This document shows positions 8,079-15,093 of a stretch of 43,473 nt of DNA, one piece after another (the stretch's first letter is position 1; each line of letters opens with the position of its first letter). A program made the position numbers and the translations under genes. Under the pieces are notes generated by a model that made no database searches, was not told where the DNA came from, and saw nothing but the letters and a program-made list of their open reading frames with translations. Source of the DNA: CAZVBV01 sp964578905 (lineage in GTDB: Bacteria > Patescibacteriota > Gracilibacteria > UBA4473); NCBI GenBank assembly GCA_964578905.1, contig CAZOER010000007.1, positions 1-43,473 on the forward strand, read 5' to 3'.

Positions 8079-8084
8079 GATCCA

Positions 8085-8114
8085 ATCATACATTTAAATA
8101 CTAAAAACTGTCAA
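8085..8114 (-). promoter_or_regulatory. Strong minus-strand promoter, TTGACA-18-TATGAT
   Basis: Perfect -35 TTGACA (complement of 8109-8114) and TATGAT -10 (8085-8090), spacer 18. It lies downstream of the SDR gene, so it must serve the short RNA and perhaps the tRNA, not a protein gene. Confidence 0.65.
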
Positions 8115-8163
8115 TCATTTTAACTGTCCATATTGTTAAGAATATGTGAAATCCAAGAGAGTT

Positions 8164-8811
8164 TTACCGTGCTCCGTCACTTATGTGAATGCACGTTCCA
8201 TTAACGTATTCTGTAGACTCTGTTGCGAGCCAAAAAACAGTGTCGGCAACTTCTTCAGGTTTTGCTACGCGCTTGTGGGCGGTTTTCGAAACAATATTTG
8301 TAATTCGTTCTTCAGGAATTTCTTTAATCATGTCGGTGTCCACGGGTCCGGGCGCTACCGCATTGACGATGATTTTTCCTTTAAATCTTTGCGCGAGTGA
8401 CTTTGTAGCGTTGATAAGTCCAGCCTTGGTAACTCCATACCACAGATCAGAGTGTCCGATGTATCCCGCAATAGAAGCCAGATTTACAATTCTTCCCGTG
8501 TTCATTTTTTCACCGAGTTGAATCGCCAGTTCTACAGGAGAAATAAGATTGATAGACAGTTTTTCATCACGGGTTCCATTTATGATTCCCGCATTATTTA
8601 TCAAAACATCGAGAGAATCGATTTGTGAAACGAGGTCAGCGATTGCCTCAACATTCGAGAGATCAAACGGAATGGCCGTGAGATTCTCGTGTTGGAATGC
8701 GTCTTCAGTATTACGACAAATACCAATTACACGCCATCCTGCATTTAAAAATTTTTCAGCCGTAACTTTCCCAATCCCGCGATTGAAACCGGTAATAAGC
8801 GCTGTTTTCAT
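8164..8811 (-). CDS. Short-chain dehydrogenase/reductase
   Basis: A classical SDR of 215 aa, NAD(P)-dependent, FabG-like in size. Seen: the dinucleotide-binding TGFNRGIG at residues 7-14, the NNAG motif near 72-75, a serine in NLASIAGYIG, the catalytic YGVTK (about 124-128), and the VAPGPVDTDM loop. Substrate cannot be told; FabG (3-oxoacyl reduction) is possible but several SDR lineages look alike at this level. Its ATG overlaps the stop of serS by four bases (ATGA), so the two are co-transcribed and probably coupled. The codon use does not differ visibly from serS. Confidence 0.88.
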   Translation of the reverse strand: MKTALITGFNRGIGKVTAEKFLNAGWRVIGICRNTEDAFQHENLTAIPFDLSNVEAIADLVSQIDSLDVLINNAGIINGTRDEKLSINLISPVELAIQLGEKMNTGRIVNLASIAGYIGHSDLWYGVTKAGLINATKSLAQRFKGKIIVNAVAPGPVDTDMIKEIPEERITNIVSKTAHKRVAKPEEVADTVFWLATESTEYVNGTCIHISDGAR

Positions 8812-10088
8812 TTTTTCAATTCAATCTTATCAAACCCAGTGTAGGGTTGGAGTGCTTTTGGCATATTCACTGATCCGTCAGCGTTTTGATAATTTTCGTA
8901 AATCGCCACGATAGCTCGTTGGATAGCAATGGCAGTGGCATTGAGCGTGTGCACAAACACTTTCTTCCCATCTTTGGTTTTGAACTTTGTCTTCGTTCTT
9001 CGTGACTGGAAGTCCGTACAATTCGAACAACTCGTTACTTCTCGGTATGCGTCTTGAGAGGGGAGCCAGGCTTCGATGTCATACATCTGAGCATCTGACC
9101 GCGCGATGTCGCCGGTGCAGTTCTCGACCACTTGGTATGGAATTCCAAGATCATCCCAGATAGACCGTTGGAGTTTGAGAATCTTTTGGTGTTCCTCTCG
9201 TGATTTTTCTGGATCGACAAAAAGAAACATTTCGAGTTTTTCAAATTGGTGCACACGAATGATTCCTCGTGTGTCTTTCCCAGCGGCGCCTGCTTCTCGA
9301 CGGAAACAAGATGACCATCCACAGTATTTCATGGGCAGTTTTTCTGCATCGAGTACTTCTTCTCTGTGAAAGCTACAGAGCACGTGTTCGGCCGTTCCGA
9401 TCATTGAGAGATCGTCTTCAGGAAAGGTAAACTTCTCAGGAGCATTCAATGCGTGTTCAAGTGTTCCTGCAGATTTCCCCGCTTCGTGCACCGTTTGTCC
9501 ACGAATCATCATTGGTGGAATAGTGGGAATGAATCCTTCTTTCATAAGTTTATCCAAGACAAATTTTTGCAATGCCCATTCGAGCAATGCGCCTTTTCCT
9601 TTGAGTACCGCGAACCGAGATCCACTCGTCTGACGAGCGGTTTCAATATCAATGGTGTCTGTGAGTTCCCCTATTTCCACATGATCTCGAACCTTGAAAT
9701 CAAACTTTGAATGATTCCCAAATGCTTGCATGACTTTGTTATCTTCTTCAGTTGCGCCCATTGGTACCTCATCAAAAGGCATGTTTGGCAATGAACATAA
9801 AATTTGTTCAACACTATTCTTTTCCACAATTTCTTCAGCCTTTTTTCGTTCTTCAGCAATCTTTTTCATTTCGTCCAACATCTTTTCTTTTTCAGCACCG
9901 CTGAGTGTTGGAATCTTTTTAGATGCCTCATTCTGTTCCGCTTTGAGCGACTCCGCTTTTTGCAAAGATTCTCGGTGGGCTTTGTCAGCCTTGAGAAGCT
10001 CATCAATCTGAGAGGCTTCTATACCTTTGCGGGCAAGGGCTTTCTTAAACAGATCAGGGTTTTCGCGGATGGCTTTAATATCAAGCAT
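8808..10088 (-). CDS. serS: Seryl-tRNA synthetase
   Basis: Class II synthetase charging tRNA-Ser. 426 aa, normal length. The N-terminal coiled-coil arm is clear (about residues 30-100, rich in Lys/Glu/Ala), class II motif 2 is the FRREAGAAGKDTRGI segment, the REVTSCSNC and FQSRRTKTKFK blocks follow, and motif 3 reads ATAIAIQRAIVAIYENYQ, with the conserved Arg. Begins MLDIKAIRENPDLFKKAL, the standard opening, so the ATG at 10088 is secure. A TTGAAA-17-TACAAT promoter sits just upstream, divergent from the DHH gene. The downstream SDR gene overlaps by four bases. Confidence 0.96.
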   Translation of the reverse strand: MLDIKAIRENPDLFKKALARKGIEASQIDELLKADKAHRESLQKAESLKAEQNEASKKIPTLSGAEKEKMLDEMKKIAEERKKAEEIVEKNSVEQILCSLPNMPFDEVPMGATEEDNKVMQAFGNHSKFDFKVRDHVEIGELTDTIDIETARQTSGSRFAVLKGKGALLEWALQKFVLDKLMKEGFIPTIPPMMIRGQTVHEAGKSAGTLEHALNAPEKFTFPEDDLSMIGTAEHVLCSFHREEVLDAEKLPMKYCGWSSCFRREAGAAGKDTRGIIRVHQFEKLEMFLFVDPEKSREEHQKILKLQRSIWDDLGIPYQVVENCTGDIARSDAQMYDIEAWLPSQDAYREVTSCSNCTDFQSRRTKTKFKTKDGKKVFVHTLNATAIAIQRAIVAIYENYQNADGSVNMPKALQPYTGFDKIELKK

Positions 10089-10111
10089 TTTGAGAATTTA
10101 GAATCGGTGGA

Positions 10112-10140
10112 ATTGTAAAGGAAGGTGAGAGGATTTTCAA
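10112..10140 (-). promoter_or_regulatory. serS promoter, TTGAAA-17-TACAAT
   Basis: Complement of 10135-10140 is TTGAAA and of 10112-10117 is TACAAT, spacer 17. The predicted leader before serS is about 17 bases. Confidence 0.6.
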
Positions 10141-10163
10141 TTGCCAATTGTGACAAACTCTCC

Positions 10164-10270
10164 CTGTCTTCCCGGAATCCCGGAGGGATATCCGGGATCT
10201 AGCCAAAAATAAAGCAGGAGTTTTGTTTACAGCTGGGTCCCGGATATTCTTTCAGAATTCCGGGATGACG
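10164..10270. repeat. Paired-hairpin repeat R2
   Basis: Left hairpin ATCCCGGA-6-TCCGGGAT (10177-10198) and right hairpin TCCCGGA...TCCGGGA (10238-10265) with a second inner stem ATTCT/AGAAT. The right end continues TGACG as in R1. Lies between the divergent serS and DHH genes. Confidence 0.75.
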
Positions 10271-10319
10271 AAATAGAGAGAACCCGGAATGGGGATTTGA
10301 GAAAACCTTGACAATATGT

Positions 10320-10348
10320 TTGACTTATATTTTAAAATAACTTATAAT
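10320..10348 (+). promoter_or_regulatory. Promoter, TTGACT-17-TATAAT
   Basis: TTGACT at 10320-10325 and a perfect TATAAT at 10343-10348, spacer 17. The ATG at 10347 overlaps the -10 box and so cannot be in the transcript; the next in-frame ATG is 10383. Confidence 0.7.
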
Positions 10349-10382
10349 GACCTCTAAATTTGAAAAAAAACAGAAACCACAA

Positions 10383-11786
10383 ATGAACACAACCCCAAGA
10401 GAACAAGCCGTTAGCTTCCTGCACAGATCACAAAAGATCCTTATCGTAGCCCCACAGCAGTGGCACGAGGATGAAGTGGCTGGGATGTTGGCATTGCAAA
10501 ATGTTCTCCTACAAGCTGGCAAAGAAGCGGTGGCGATTGCACCAAATGACCTTCCGAAAAACTTAGAATTCATGGGAGGCGCAGAGAAGTTGAGTAAAGA
10601 CCTCGGGGAACAAAGCGACTTTGTGATTTCCATTGCGACCAATAAAGCGAACGTCGATAAAGTGAAATATAATATGAAAGAGGATTCAGTGGATATCCTT
10701 GTTTCTCCAAAAGACGGGTTCTTCTCTCCATCAGATGTGAGTTTCTTGCAGAGTGCAGGGAAGTTTGATGTGATTGTGGCACTTGGTTTGGAAAGTTTAG
10801 AAAAAGCAGGGAAGGTGTTTGAATCAAATACACAACTCTTCGCTTCAACACCGATTCTCAATATCGCGGTGTCAGCGGGAAATGATTTCTTTGGAACGGT
10901 AAACTTGGTTGATCCTTCACGCAGTTCAGTGTGTGAATTATTGCTTGAGTTGATCGAAAAAACAGAAGGCTTATCGGTAGACAAAAAGATCGCTACGATG
11001 CTTCTTACGGGAGTTATTGGGCGAACAGGAAGCTTTCAAGAACCGACAACAACAGCCAGTGCTTTCGAGACTTCTGCAAAATTGCAGAGTATGGGGGCGG
11101 AGCAGTCAGAGATCATCGAGCATCTCTTTAAAATGAAATCATTCTCAACGCTTAAAATCTGGGGACGGATTCTTTCAAATTATGAAGTGGATCCCGTGCA
11201 TCGGATTGGATGGTCAAGCATCGTGAAGGCTGACTTCGAGTTGGCAGAGGCAAAACCAGAGAACGTTGAAAACATGGTGGACGAATTGCTTCGTCATACA
11301 AAAGGAACGGAGCTCGCGGTTCTCTTTATAGAAGAAAAAGGAAAGACAGTGATTCAAGTGCGGTCAGCGCAACCCAATATTAACTTCCGAGACTTGCAAG
11401 CATCGCTTGGGGGAGGAGGGGAGTTGGTTCCAAACGGACTCAATTTCACTATTGCAAAGAAAGGCGTGGCGGAGGTTCAATTTGAATTCTTGAAACTCTT
11501 GCTTCAATCACAAAAAGATCGACTGCATATCCCACAAGAAGTGGAGATGCAAAAAGTAGAACTTACTGAAACCGTGCATCCAGCGCAGACATCGTTTGCG
11601 ATGATTGATGATAGTAATCAACCAGCAGTGTCTCCGACACCTCCTGCAATTGTGCCTTTTGAAGCGCCTGAACAACCGCATGAGAGCGTGAAGACAGATG
11701 TTGGGGCAACAAAAACAGCAGAGGTTGTAATCGATCCAAATAACAAAAAAGTTCCTGATTGGTTGAAACAATCTTTTCCAAAATAA
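10383..11786 (+). CDS. DHH-family phosphoesterase homologue, catalytic residues lost
   Basis: 467 aa. The layout follows NrnA-type DHH/DHHA1 oligoribonucleases: a first strand and helix (KILIVAPQQWHEDEVAGML), a DVIVALGLESLEKAG strand where active enzymes read VLDTGS, the LVDPSRSSVCELLLELI helix, MLLTGVIGRTGSF, and a GGGGELVPNGL loop. Every expected metal-binding position seems changed: the N-terminal DxD is QxxHED, the INIDHH block is LNIAVSA, the TDTGSF aspartate is Arg (GRTGSF), and the GGGHxxAAG substrate loop lacks its His. A disordered Pro-rich tail covers about the last 80 residues. It is likely a non-enzymatic or nucleotide-sensing relative. Start chosen because the ATG at 10347 lies inside the -10 box. 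Two unknown genes follow at once, so probably one operon. Confidence 0.8.
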   Translation: MNTTPREQAVSFLHRSQKILIVAPQQWHEDEVAGMLALQNVLLQAGKEAVAIAPNDLPKNLEFMGGAEKLSKDLGEQSDFVISIATNKANVDKVKYNMKEDSVDILVSPKDGFFSPSDVSFLQSAGKFDVIVALGLESLEKAGKVFESNTQLFASTPILNIAVSAGNDFFGTVNLVDPSRSSVCELLLELIEKTEGLSVDKKIATMLLTGVIGRTGSFQEPTTTASAFETSAKLQSMGAEQSEIIEHLFKMKSFSTLKIWGRILSNYEVDPVHRIGWSSIVKADFELAEAKPENVENMVDELLRHTKGTELAVLFIEEKGKTVIQVRSAQPNINFRDLQASLGGGGELVPNGLNFTIAKKGVAEVQFEFLKLLLQSQKDRLHIPQEVEMQKVELTETVHPAQTSFAMIDDSNQPAVSPTPPAIVPFEAPEQPHESVKTDVGATKTAEVVIDPNNKKVPDWLKQSFPK

Positions 11787-11787
11787 A

Positions 11788-12087
11788 ATGAACGACTACA
11801 CCTTACTTCCCAAACTTATCGAAGCGTCCCACGCAATGGACGAGGCGAAAAAGAAATTCTTACTTGAGAACATGCAGAGTTTCGATGATATAAAGAAAGA
11901 AGCATTGTTCGACATTTTGAAAGAGGAACAAGATAAACGACATAATCTTAATAAGAGGAGACAAGAAGATGAGAAAATTTATGAGGGGAAGAAAGGGAAA
12001 ATTATCCGTATGTACACAGAACGAAAAAGTACAGAATCGGATGAAGTTGAGCTTGAAAAACTAGAAGAAGAACTTAACGCCGCCTAA
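11788..12087 (+). CDS. Hypothetical helical protein, 99 aa
   Basis: Starts one base after the DHH gene stop. It is highly charged and predicted helical: an N-terminal block LIEASHAMDEAKKKFLLENM, then a Lys/Glu-rich likely coiled coil to the end. The segment from about residue 10 to 50 (small acidic AMDE, hydrophobic helix, ILKEEQDK) resembles the protein at 26158-26571 in order and spacing, where SMDDGERQYW and ILVREKQK occur. That suggests a shared small family, though similarity is modest. No enzyme motif. Position suggests a partner of the DHH homologue. Function unknown. Confidence 0.7.
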   Translation: MNDYTLLPKLIEASHAMDEAKKKFLLENMQSFDDIKKEALFDILKEEQDKRHNLNKRRQEDEKIYEGKKGKIIRMYTERKSTESDEVELEKLEEELNAA

Positions 12088-12090
12088 ACC

Positions 12091-12696
12091 ATGCAAAATA
12101 ATATTGAACAGATCGACAACAATGACGCTCTCAAAGAGGACGTGAAAGATCCAAATCAAGAACTTCTTGATGAGATGGAGGAAAACAAAAAGATGGAAGG
12201 AGTGGAACAGACTTCTGTTGAAGGAGAAGAAGCTCCCGTTGAAAAAGAAGTTCAAGAAAAAGATATCAAAGAGGATATGGTGGATGTGAATGATCCAGAA
12301 AAAGAAGGAAGATGGGCGGAGCACACGGCTTATCATACGAGTGAGCATGGAAATACATTTGGATATGATGACACGTCAAAGAAAGCAGGGGACTTCAAAG
12401 AAGCTGTTGATAATAAGAAACAAAATGTAGAACAAGCGGTGAACACAACTGAAGACGCAGAGGATGAATTAAAAGCAATTCAAAAGAAAGAAGCGGAAGT
12501 GAACGCGGAAACACAAGTTGAAGTACCGCAAGAGGAAGTTCAAACACCGGAAAATCCAGTTCCAGAAGGAGAAGAGGAATATGTTCAAATGAATGAAGTG
12601 AAAACAGAACACGAAAAACAAATGCTCGCTTTTCAGAGAGAAGACGAATATATCGATAATGAAACAGCGGAAAAACTCAATACACTGGCTGCCTAA
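12091..12696 (+). CDS. Hypothetical acidic protein, 201 aa
   Basis: Extremely acidic (Glu/Asp-rich), low hydrophobicity, probably largely disordered, with no signal peptide. A conserved-looking island lies near residues 70-95 (GRWAEHTAYHTSEHGNTFGY), rich in His and aromatic residues, and is the part most likely to have a defined role. It follows the 99-aa gene by three bases and ends by overlapping the convergent HIT gene by four bases. No family recognised. Confidence 0.65.
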   Translation: MQNNIEQIDNNDALKEDVKDPNQELLDEMEENKKMEGVEQTSVEGEEAPVEKEVQEKDIKEDMVDVNDPEKEGRWAEHTAYHTSEHGNTFGYDDTSKKAGDFKEAVDNKKQNVEQAVNTTEDAEDELKAIQKKEAEVNAETQVEVPQEEVQTPENPVPEGEEEYVQMNEVKTEHEKQMLAFQREDEYIDNETAEKLNTLAA

Positions 12697-13034
12697 AGCC
12701 CAGTCTTGAAATCACCGCTCAGCAAATGAAGGTGCACATGGGGGACAACTTGTCCGCCTTTTTCATCGACGTTCATGTGGAGTTTGTATCCTTCCATGCC
12801 TTCTTGCTCTGCCACTTGTTTCGCCACGAGAAAGAGCTCTCCAAAGAGTTCGAGGTTTGATTCGTTTACTTCTTTTGCCGTGACGAGATTTTCCTTTGGA
12901 ATAATCACAATGTGAGTCTCAGCCTTGGGCGCGATGTCACGAAAGGCGAGGATAGTATCTGTTTCAAAGACCTTGTCGCAGGGGATTTCTCCTGCCACAA
13001 TTTTTGCAAAGATGTCGGTATCAAGGAAAGTCAT
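12693..13034 (-). CDS. HIT family nucleotide hydrolase
   Basis: A 113-aa histidine-triad protein (Hint/PKCI-like), probably a purine nucleoside phosphoramidase or dinucleotide hydrolase. The catalytic motif HVHLHLLSG is near residues 99-107, preceded by GGQVVPH, and the N-terminal FAKIVAGEIPCDKVFE and the AFRDIAPKAETHIVIIPK segments are typical of bacterial Hint. Length is normal. It lies 17 bases downstream of tRNA-Arg on the same strand and may share its transcript. Its stop overlaps that of the convergent acidic protein. Confidence 0.93.
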   Translation of the reverse strand: MTFLDTDIFAKIVAGEIPCDKVFETDTILAFRDIAPKAETHIVIIPKENLVTAKEVNESNLELFGELFLVAKQVAEQEGMEGYKLHMNVDEKGGQVVPHVHLHLLSGDFKTGL

Positions 13035-13051
13035 GAGGGAACAGTTTAAGA

Positions 13052-13126
13052 TGGTGCTCTTGGCAGGAGTCGAACCTGCATTGATCCCTTAGGAGAGGAT
13101 AGTTCTATCCATTGAACTACAAGAGC
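13052..13126 (-). tRNA. tRNA-Arg (CCU)
   Basis: Minus strand, 75 bases. Acceptor GCTCTTG/CAAGAGC fully paired, anticodon stem ATCCT/GGGAT (one G-U), loop CTCCTAA giving anticodon CCT for AGG codons, T arm GCAGG-TTCGACT-CCTGC, encoded CCA. Confidence 0.95.
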
Positions 13127-13165
13127 TTAGGAGGGAGACGTTCGTCGCTGGAGGACTTCATTACT

Positions 13166-13187
13166 TCATCCCGATAAATCGGGATTT
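13166..13187. repeat. Single hairpin of the repeat type (R7)
   Basis: ATCCCGAT-2-ATCGGGAT (13168-13185), the same ATCCC...GGGAT arm as in R1, but no second arm is evident nearby. It lies 40 bases upstream of tRNA-Arg. The rest of 13127-13325 holds no gene I can support; it is rich in ACGA/TCGT words. Confidence 0.6.
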
Positions 13188-13325
13188 CGTTTATTTCGTC
13201 CTCGCGCCTCTTTCCTCGTAAGGAGGTCTTCGTACTTGCTTCACGGACTCACGCGTTACACTTGTTCGTCCTACTCGTACTCAGCTACCCCTTACTCGGA
13301 GATTCGCAATGTTTAGAAAAGAACG

Positions 13326-13331
13326 TATAAT
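13326..13331 (+). promoter_or_regulatory. -10 box of miaA (TATAAT)
   Basis: Perfect TATAAT ending seven bases before the ATG at 13339. It lies inside the longer frame from 13309, so that upstream ATG is probably not used. Confidence 0.55.
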
Positions 13332-13338
13332 TGACCTG

Positions 13339-14097
13339 ATGAAACTCTACTCGAAAACAGAAATTTTTGAAGTGATTGACGATTTCATTGCGAAACACGA
13401 ACACCCCGTTGTGGAAATTTTGGGACCGACGGGAAGCGGAAAGACCTCCTTTTCTGTGGAACTCGCGAAGTATCTTGAGGATGCGGAAATTATCAGTGTC
13501 GATTCCAGGCAAGTTTTTCTTGATATCGATATTTCTTCGGCGAAGGTGACAGAAGAAGAAATGCAAAATGTTGTGCACTGGGGGATTGATCTCCTTTCTC
13601 CAGAAGGGACGTTCTCTGTGGTTGATTTCCAGAAGTATGCATTTGAGAAAATTGATGCGATTCATAAGCGGGGATTTATCCCCATTCTTTGTGGAGGAAC
13701 AATGCTCTGGTTGGATGCGATTAGTGAGAATTATATCTTTGGAGAGAACCCAGATGAGAAATCTACCGAACGAGGAGCTCCAAGGTTTCCAGTTCTCAAG
13801 GTGGGAATCGAACTCGATCGTGAGATTCTTTATAAACGTTTGAACGACAGAGCAGAGGCTCACTTCCAGTACGGACTGATTGAAGAGACACAACTACTCA
13901 GGGAGAAGTATAAATTTTCCAAAAGTGCGCTCACCAGTTTCGGGTACAAAGAAATCATGCAGTACTTGGATGGAGAAACCTCAAAGGAAGAAGCCCTGAT
14001 AGCGAATCAAAAGCGAAATCGAAACTACGCCAAACGGCAGATGACGTGGTGGCGGGGGAGAGAAGATGTGTTATGGGTGGATGGAGAGAGTTTGTAA
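13339..14097 (+). CDS. miaA: tRNA dimethylallyltransferase MiaA
   Basis: Transfers dimethylallyl to A37 of UNN-reading tRNAs. Seen: P-loop GPTGSGKT near residues 29-36, VDSRQVF near 55-61, the VHWGIDLLSP loop, CGGTMLW near 115, FGYKEI, and RNYAKRQMTWWR near the C-terminus. 252 aa is short compared with about 300 for well-known enzymes; the shortening seems to fall in the central and C-terminal helical parts, while the catalytic core is kept. The ATG at 13339 is preferred because TATAAT ends seven bases before it; an alternative ATG ten codons upstream lies before the promoter. A strong GC hairpin follows the stop and may terminate transcription. Confidence 0.9.
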   Translation: MKLYSKTEIFEVIDDFIAKHEHPVVEILGPTGSGKTSFSVELAKYLEDAEIISVDSRQVFLDIDISSAKVTEEEMQNVVHWGIDLLSPEGTFSVVDFQKYAFEKIDAIHKRGFIPILCGGTMLWLDAISENYIFGENPDEKSTERGAPRFPVLKVGIELDREILYKRLNDRAEAHFQYGLIEETQLLREKYKFSKSALTSFGYKEIMQYLDGETSKEEALIANQKRNRNYAKRQMTWWRGREDVLWVDGESL

Positions 14098-14106
14098 TTT
14101 TATTTT

Positions 14107-14182
14107 TCCTCCCCCTTTATGGGGGAGGTTAGGTGGGGGTGTTGCGCCCCCTCCCCTCACCCCTCCCGCAAGGGGAGGGGAA
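14107..14182. repeat. GC-rich paired-hairpin element R8
   Basis: Left hairpin CCTCCCCC-5-GGGGGAGG (14108-14128) and right hairpin CCCCTCCC-loop-GGGAGGGG (14160-14180), with a complementary G-run/C-run between them. It resembles the two-arm plan of R1-R5 in GC-only sequence and probably also terminates miaA. Confidence 0.7.
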
Positions 14183-14207
14183 TTTTATATATTTTTTTAT
14201 CCTGTGT

Positions 14208-14213
14208 TACAAT
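14208..14213 (+). promoter_or_regulatory. Extended -10 (TGtTACAAT) of the 23-aa ORF
   Basis: TACAAT with TG one base before it. The -35 at the right distance is weak. The expected leader to the ATG at 14246 is about 25 bases. Confidence 0.4.
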
Positions 14214-14245
14214 TCAGGTCCTTATTATTTTTTAACTTATTCAAA

Positions 14246-14317
14246 ATGTATTTCTCAGACGAAGAAAAAGAAGGAGGATGTGGTGGATGCTGTGGTGACG
14301 AAGGAACTTGCAGCTAA
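14246..14317 (+). CDS. Cys-rich mini-protein, 23 aa
   Basis: A small frame with its own extended -10 promoter, located between the miaA terminator hairpin and the end of ung. The 23 residues split into an acidic head (MYFSDEEKE) and a Gly/Cys tail with the pattern CGGCC then a lone Cys three residues from the end: four cysteines in twelve positions. Such spacing could bind a metal ion or iron-sulfur cluster, but this is inference. The stop lies five bases before the convergent ung stop. Too short for statistical support; the promoter, the biased composition and the clean fit in the gap are the reasons to list it. Confidence 0.45.
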   Translation: MYFSDEEKEGGCGGCCGDEGTCS

Positions 14318-14322
14318 ACATT

Positions 14323-15093
14323 CTATTTGATCGCCCAATCAATCGGCTCTTTGCCGGTTTTTTGGAGTATCTCATTTGTTTGTGAGAAATGCTTACATCC
14401 AAAGAATCCCGAATGAACAGAAAAAGGGGATGGGTGGGGAGCCGTGAGAACGGTATGCTTTTCAGTATCTATGATTCCCTTTTTTGATTTTGCAAAATTC
14501 CCCCAGAGCAAGAAAATAACGCCTTCATTCTTTTCAGAAATAGTGCGAATGACTTGATCGGTGAAGGTCTCCCAGCCCTTGCCTGCGTGAGATGTGGGAT
14601 GTTTCTCCTGCACGGTTAATGTTGCGTTGAGGAGAAGGACGCCTTGTTCAGCCCAGTGTTCCAAATTCCCATGCGTTGGGATTGGAAGCCCGAGGTCCTC
14701 GTGGATTTCTTTGTACATGTTCTGCAGACTCGGAGGAACCTTCACGTCTTTATTTACCGAGAAACAAAGTCCGTGGGCTTGCCCTTTCCCGTGATACGGA
14801 TCTTGTCCGAGGATCACAACTTTAACGTTATCAAAAGGACACAGTTCAAAGGCATGAAAGATCTGCTGAGCTGGCGGGAACGTGATTTTCCCTGCCTTTC
14901 GTTCTTCCATCAAAAATCCCTTCAGCTCCTGAAAATAGGGCTGTTGAAATTCCCCACTGAGAACCTTCTTCCAACTTTCCTCGATCTTGGGATCAACAGA
15001 AACCGGAGCGGTCTTCTTTGCGGGTGGGGGAGATTTCTTCACTTCGACGTCATCATCTGGTGGGTCGAAGAGAGAGAAGGTGTGGTCACTCAT
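14323..15093 (-). CDS. ung: Uracil-DNA glycosylase, family 1
   Basis: Removes uracil from DNA. 256 aa with the complete set of motifs: GQDPYHG (catalytic Asp), GLCFSV, the LLLNATLTV strand, LLWG and the HPSPFS loop near the end. The first ~40 residues are an extra Pro/Lys/Asp-rich head not needed for catalysis. I chose the ATG that overlaps the pckA stop (ATGA) at 15093; an in-frame ATG four codons earlier lies inside pckA. Third gene of an aminotransferase-pckA-ung transcript. With dut in the same window, the genome limits uracil in DNA both before and after incorporation. Confidence 0.95.
   Translation of the reverse strand: MSDHTFSLFDPPDDDVEVKKSPPPAKKTAPVSVDPKIEESWKKVLSGEFQQPYFQELKGFLMEERKAGKITFPPAQQIFHAFELCPFDNVKVVILGQDPYHGKGQAHGLCFSVNKDVKVPPSLQNMYKEIHEDLGLPIPTHGNLEHWAEQGVLLLNATLTVQEKHPTSHAGKGWETFTDQVIRTISEKNEGVIFLLWGNFAKSKKGIIDTEKHTVLTAPHPSPFSVHSGFFGCKHFSQTNEILQKTGKEPIDWAIK

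Noticed and set aside
10347..10382. Upstream ATG of the DHH gene
   Set aside because: It overlaps the perfect TATAAT -10 box (10343-10348), so it would not be in the message; the ATG at 10383 is used.
13285..13893. Minus-strand open frame opposite miaA
   Set aside because: The plus strand encodes the miaA P-loop and other motifs here; the antisense frame has no family features.
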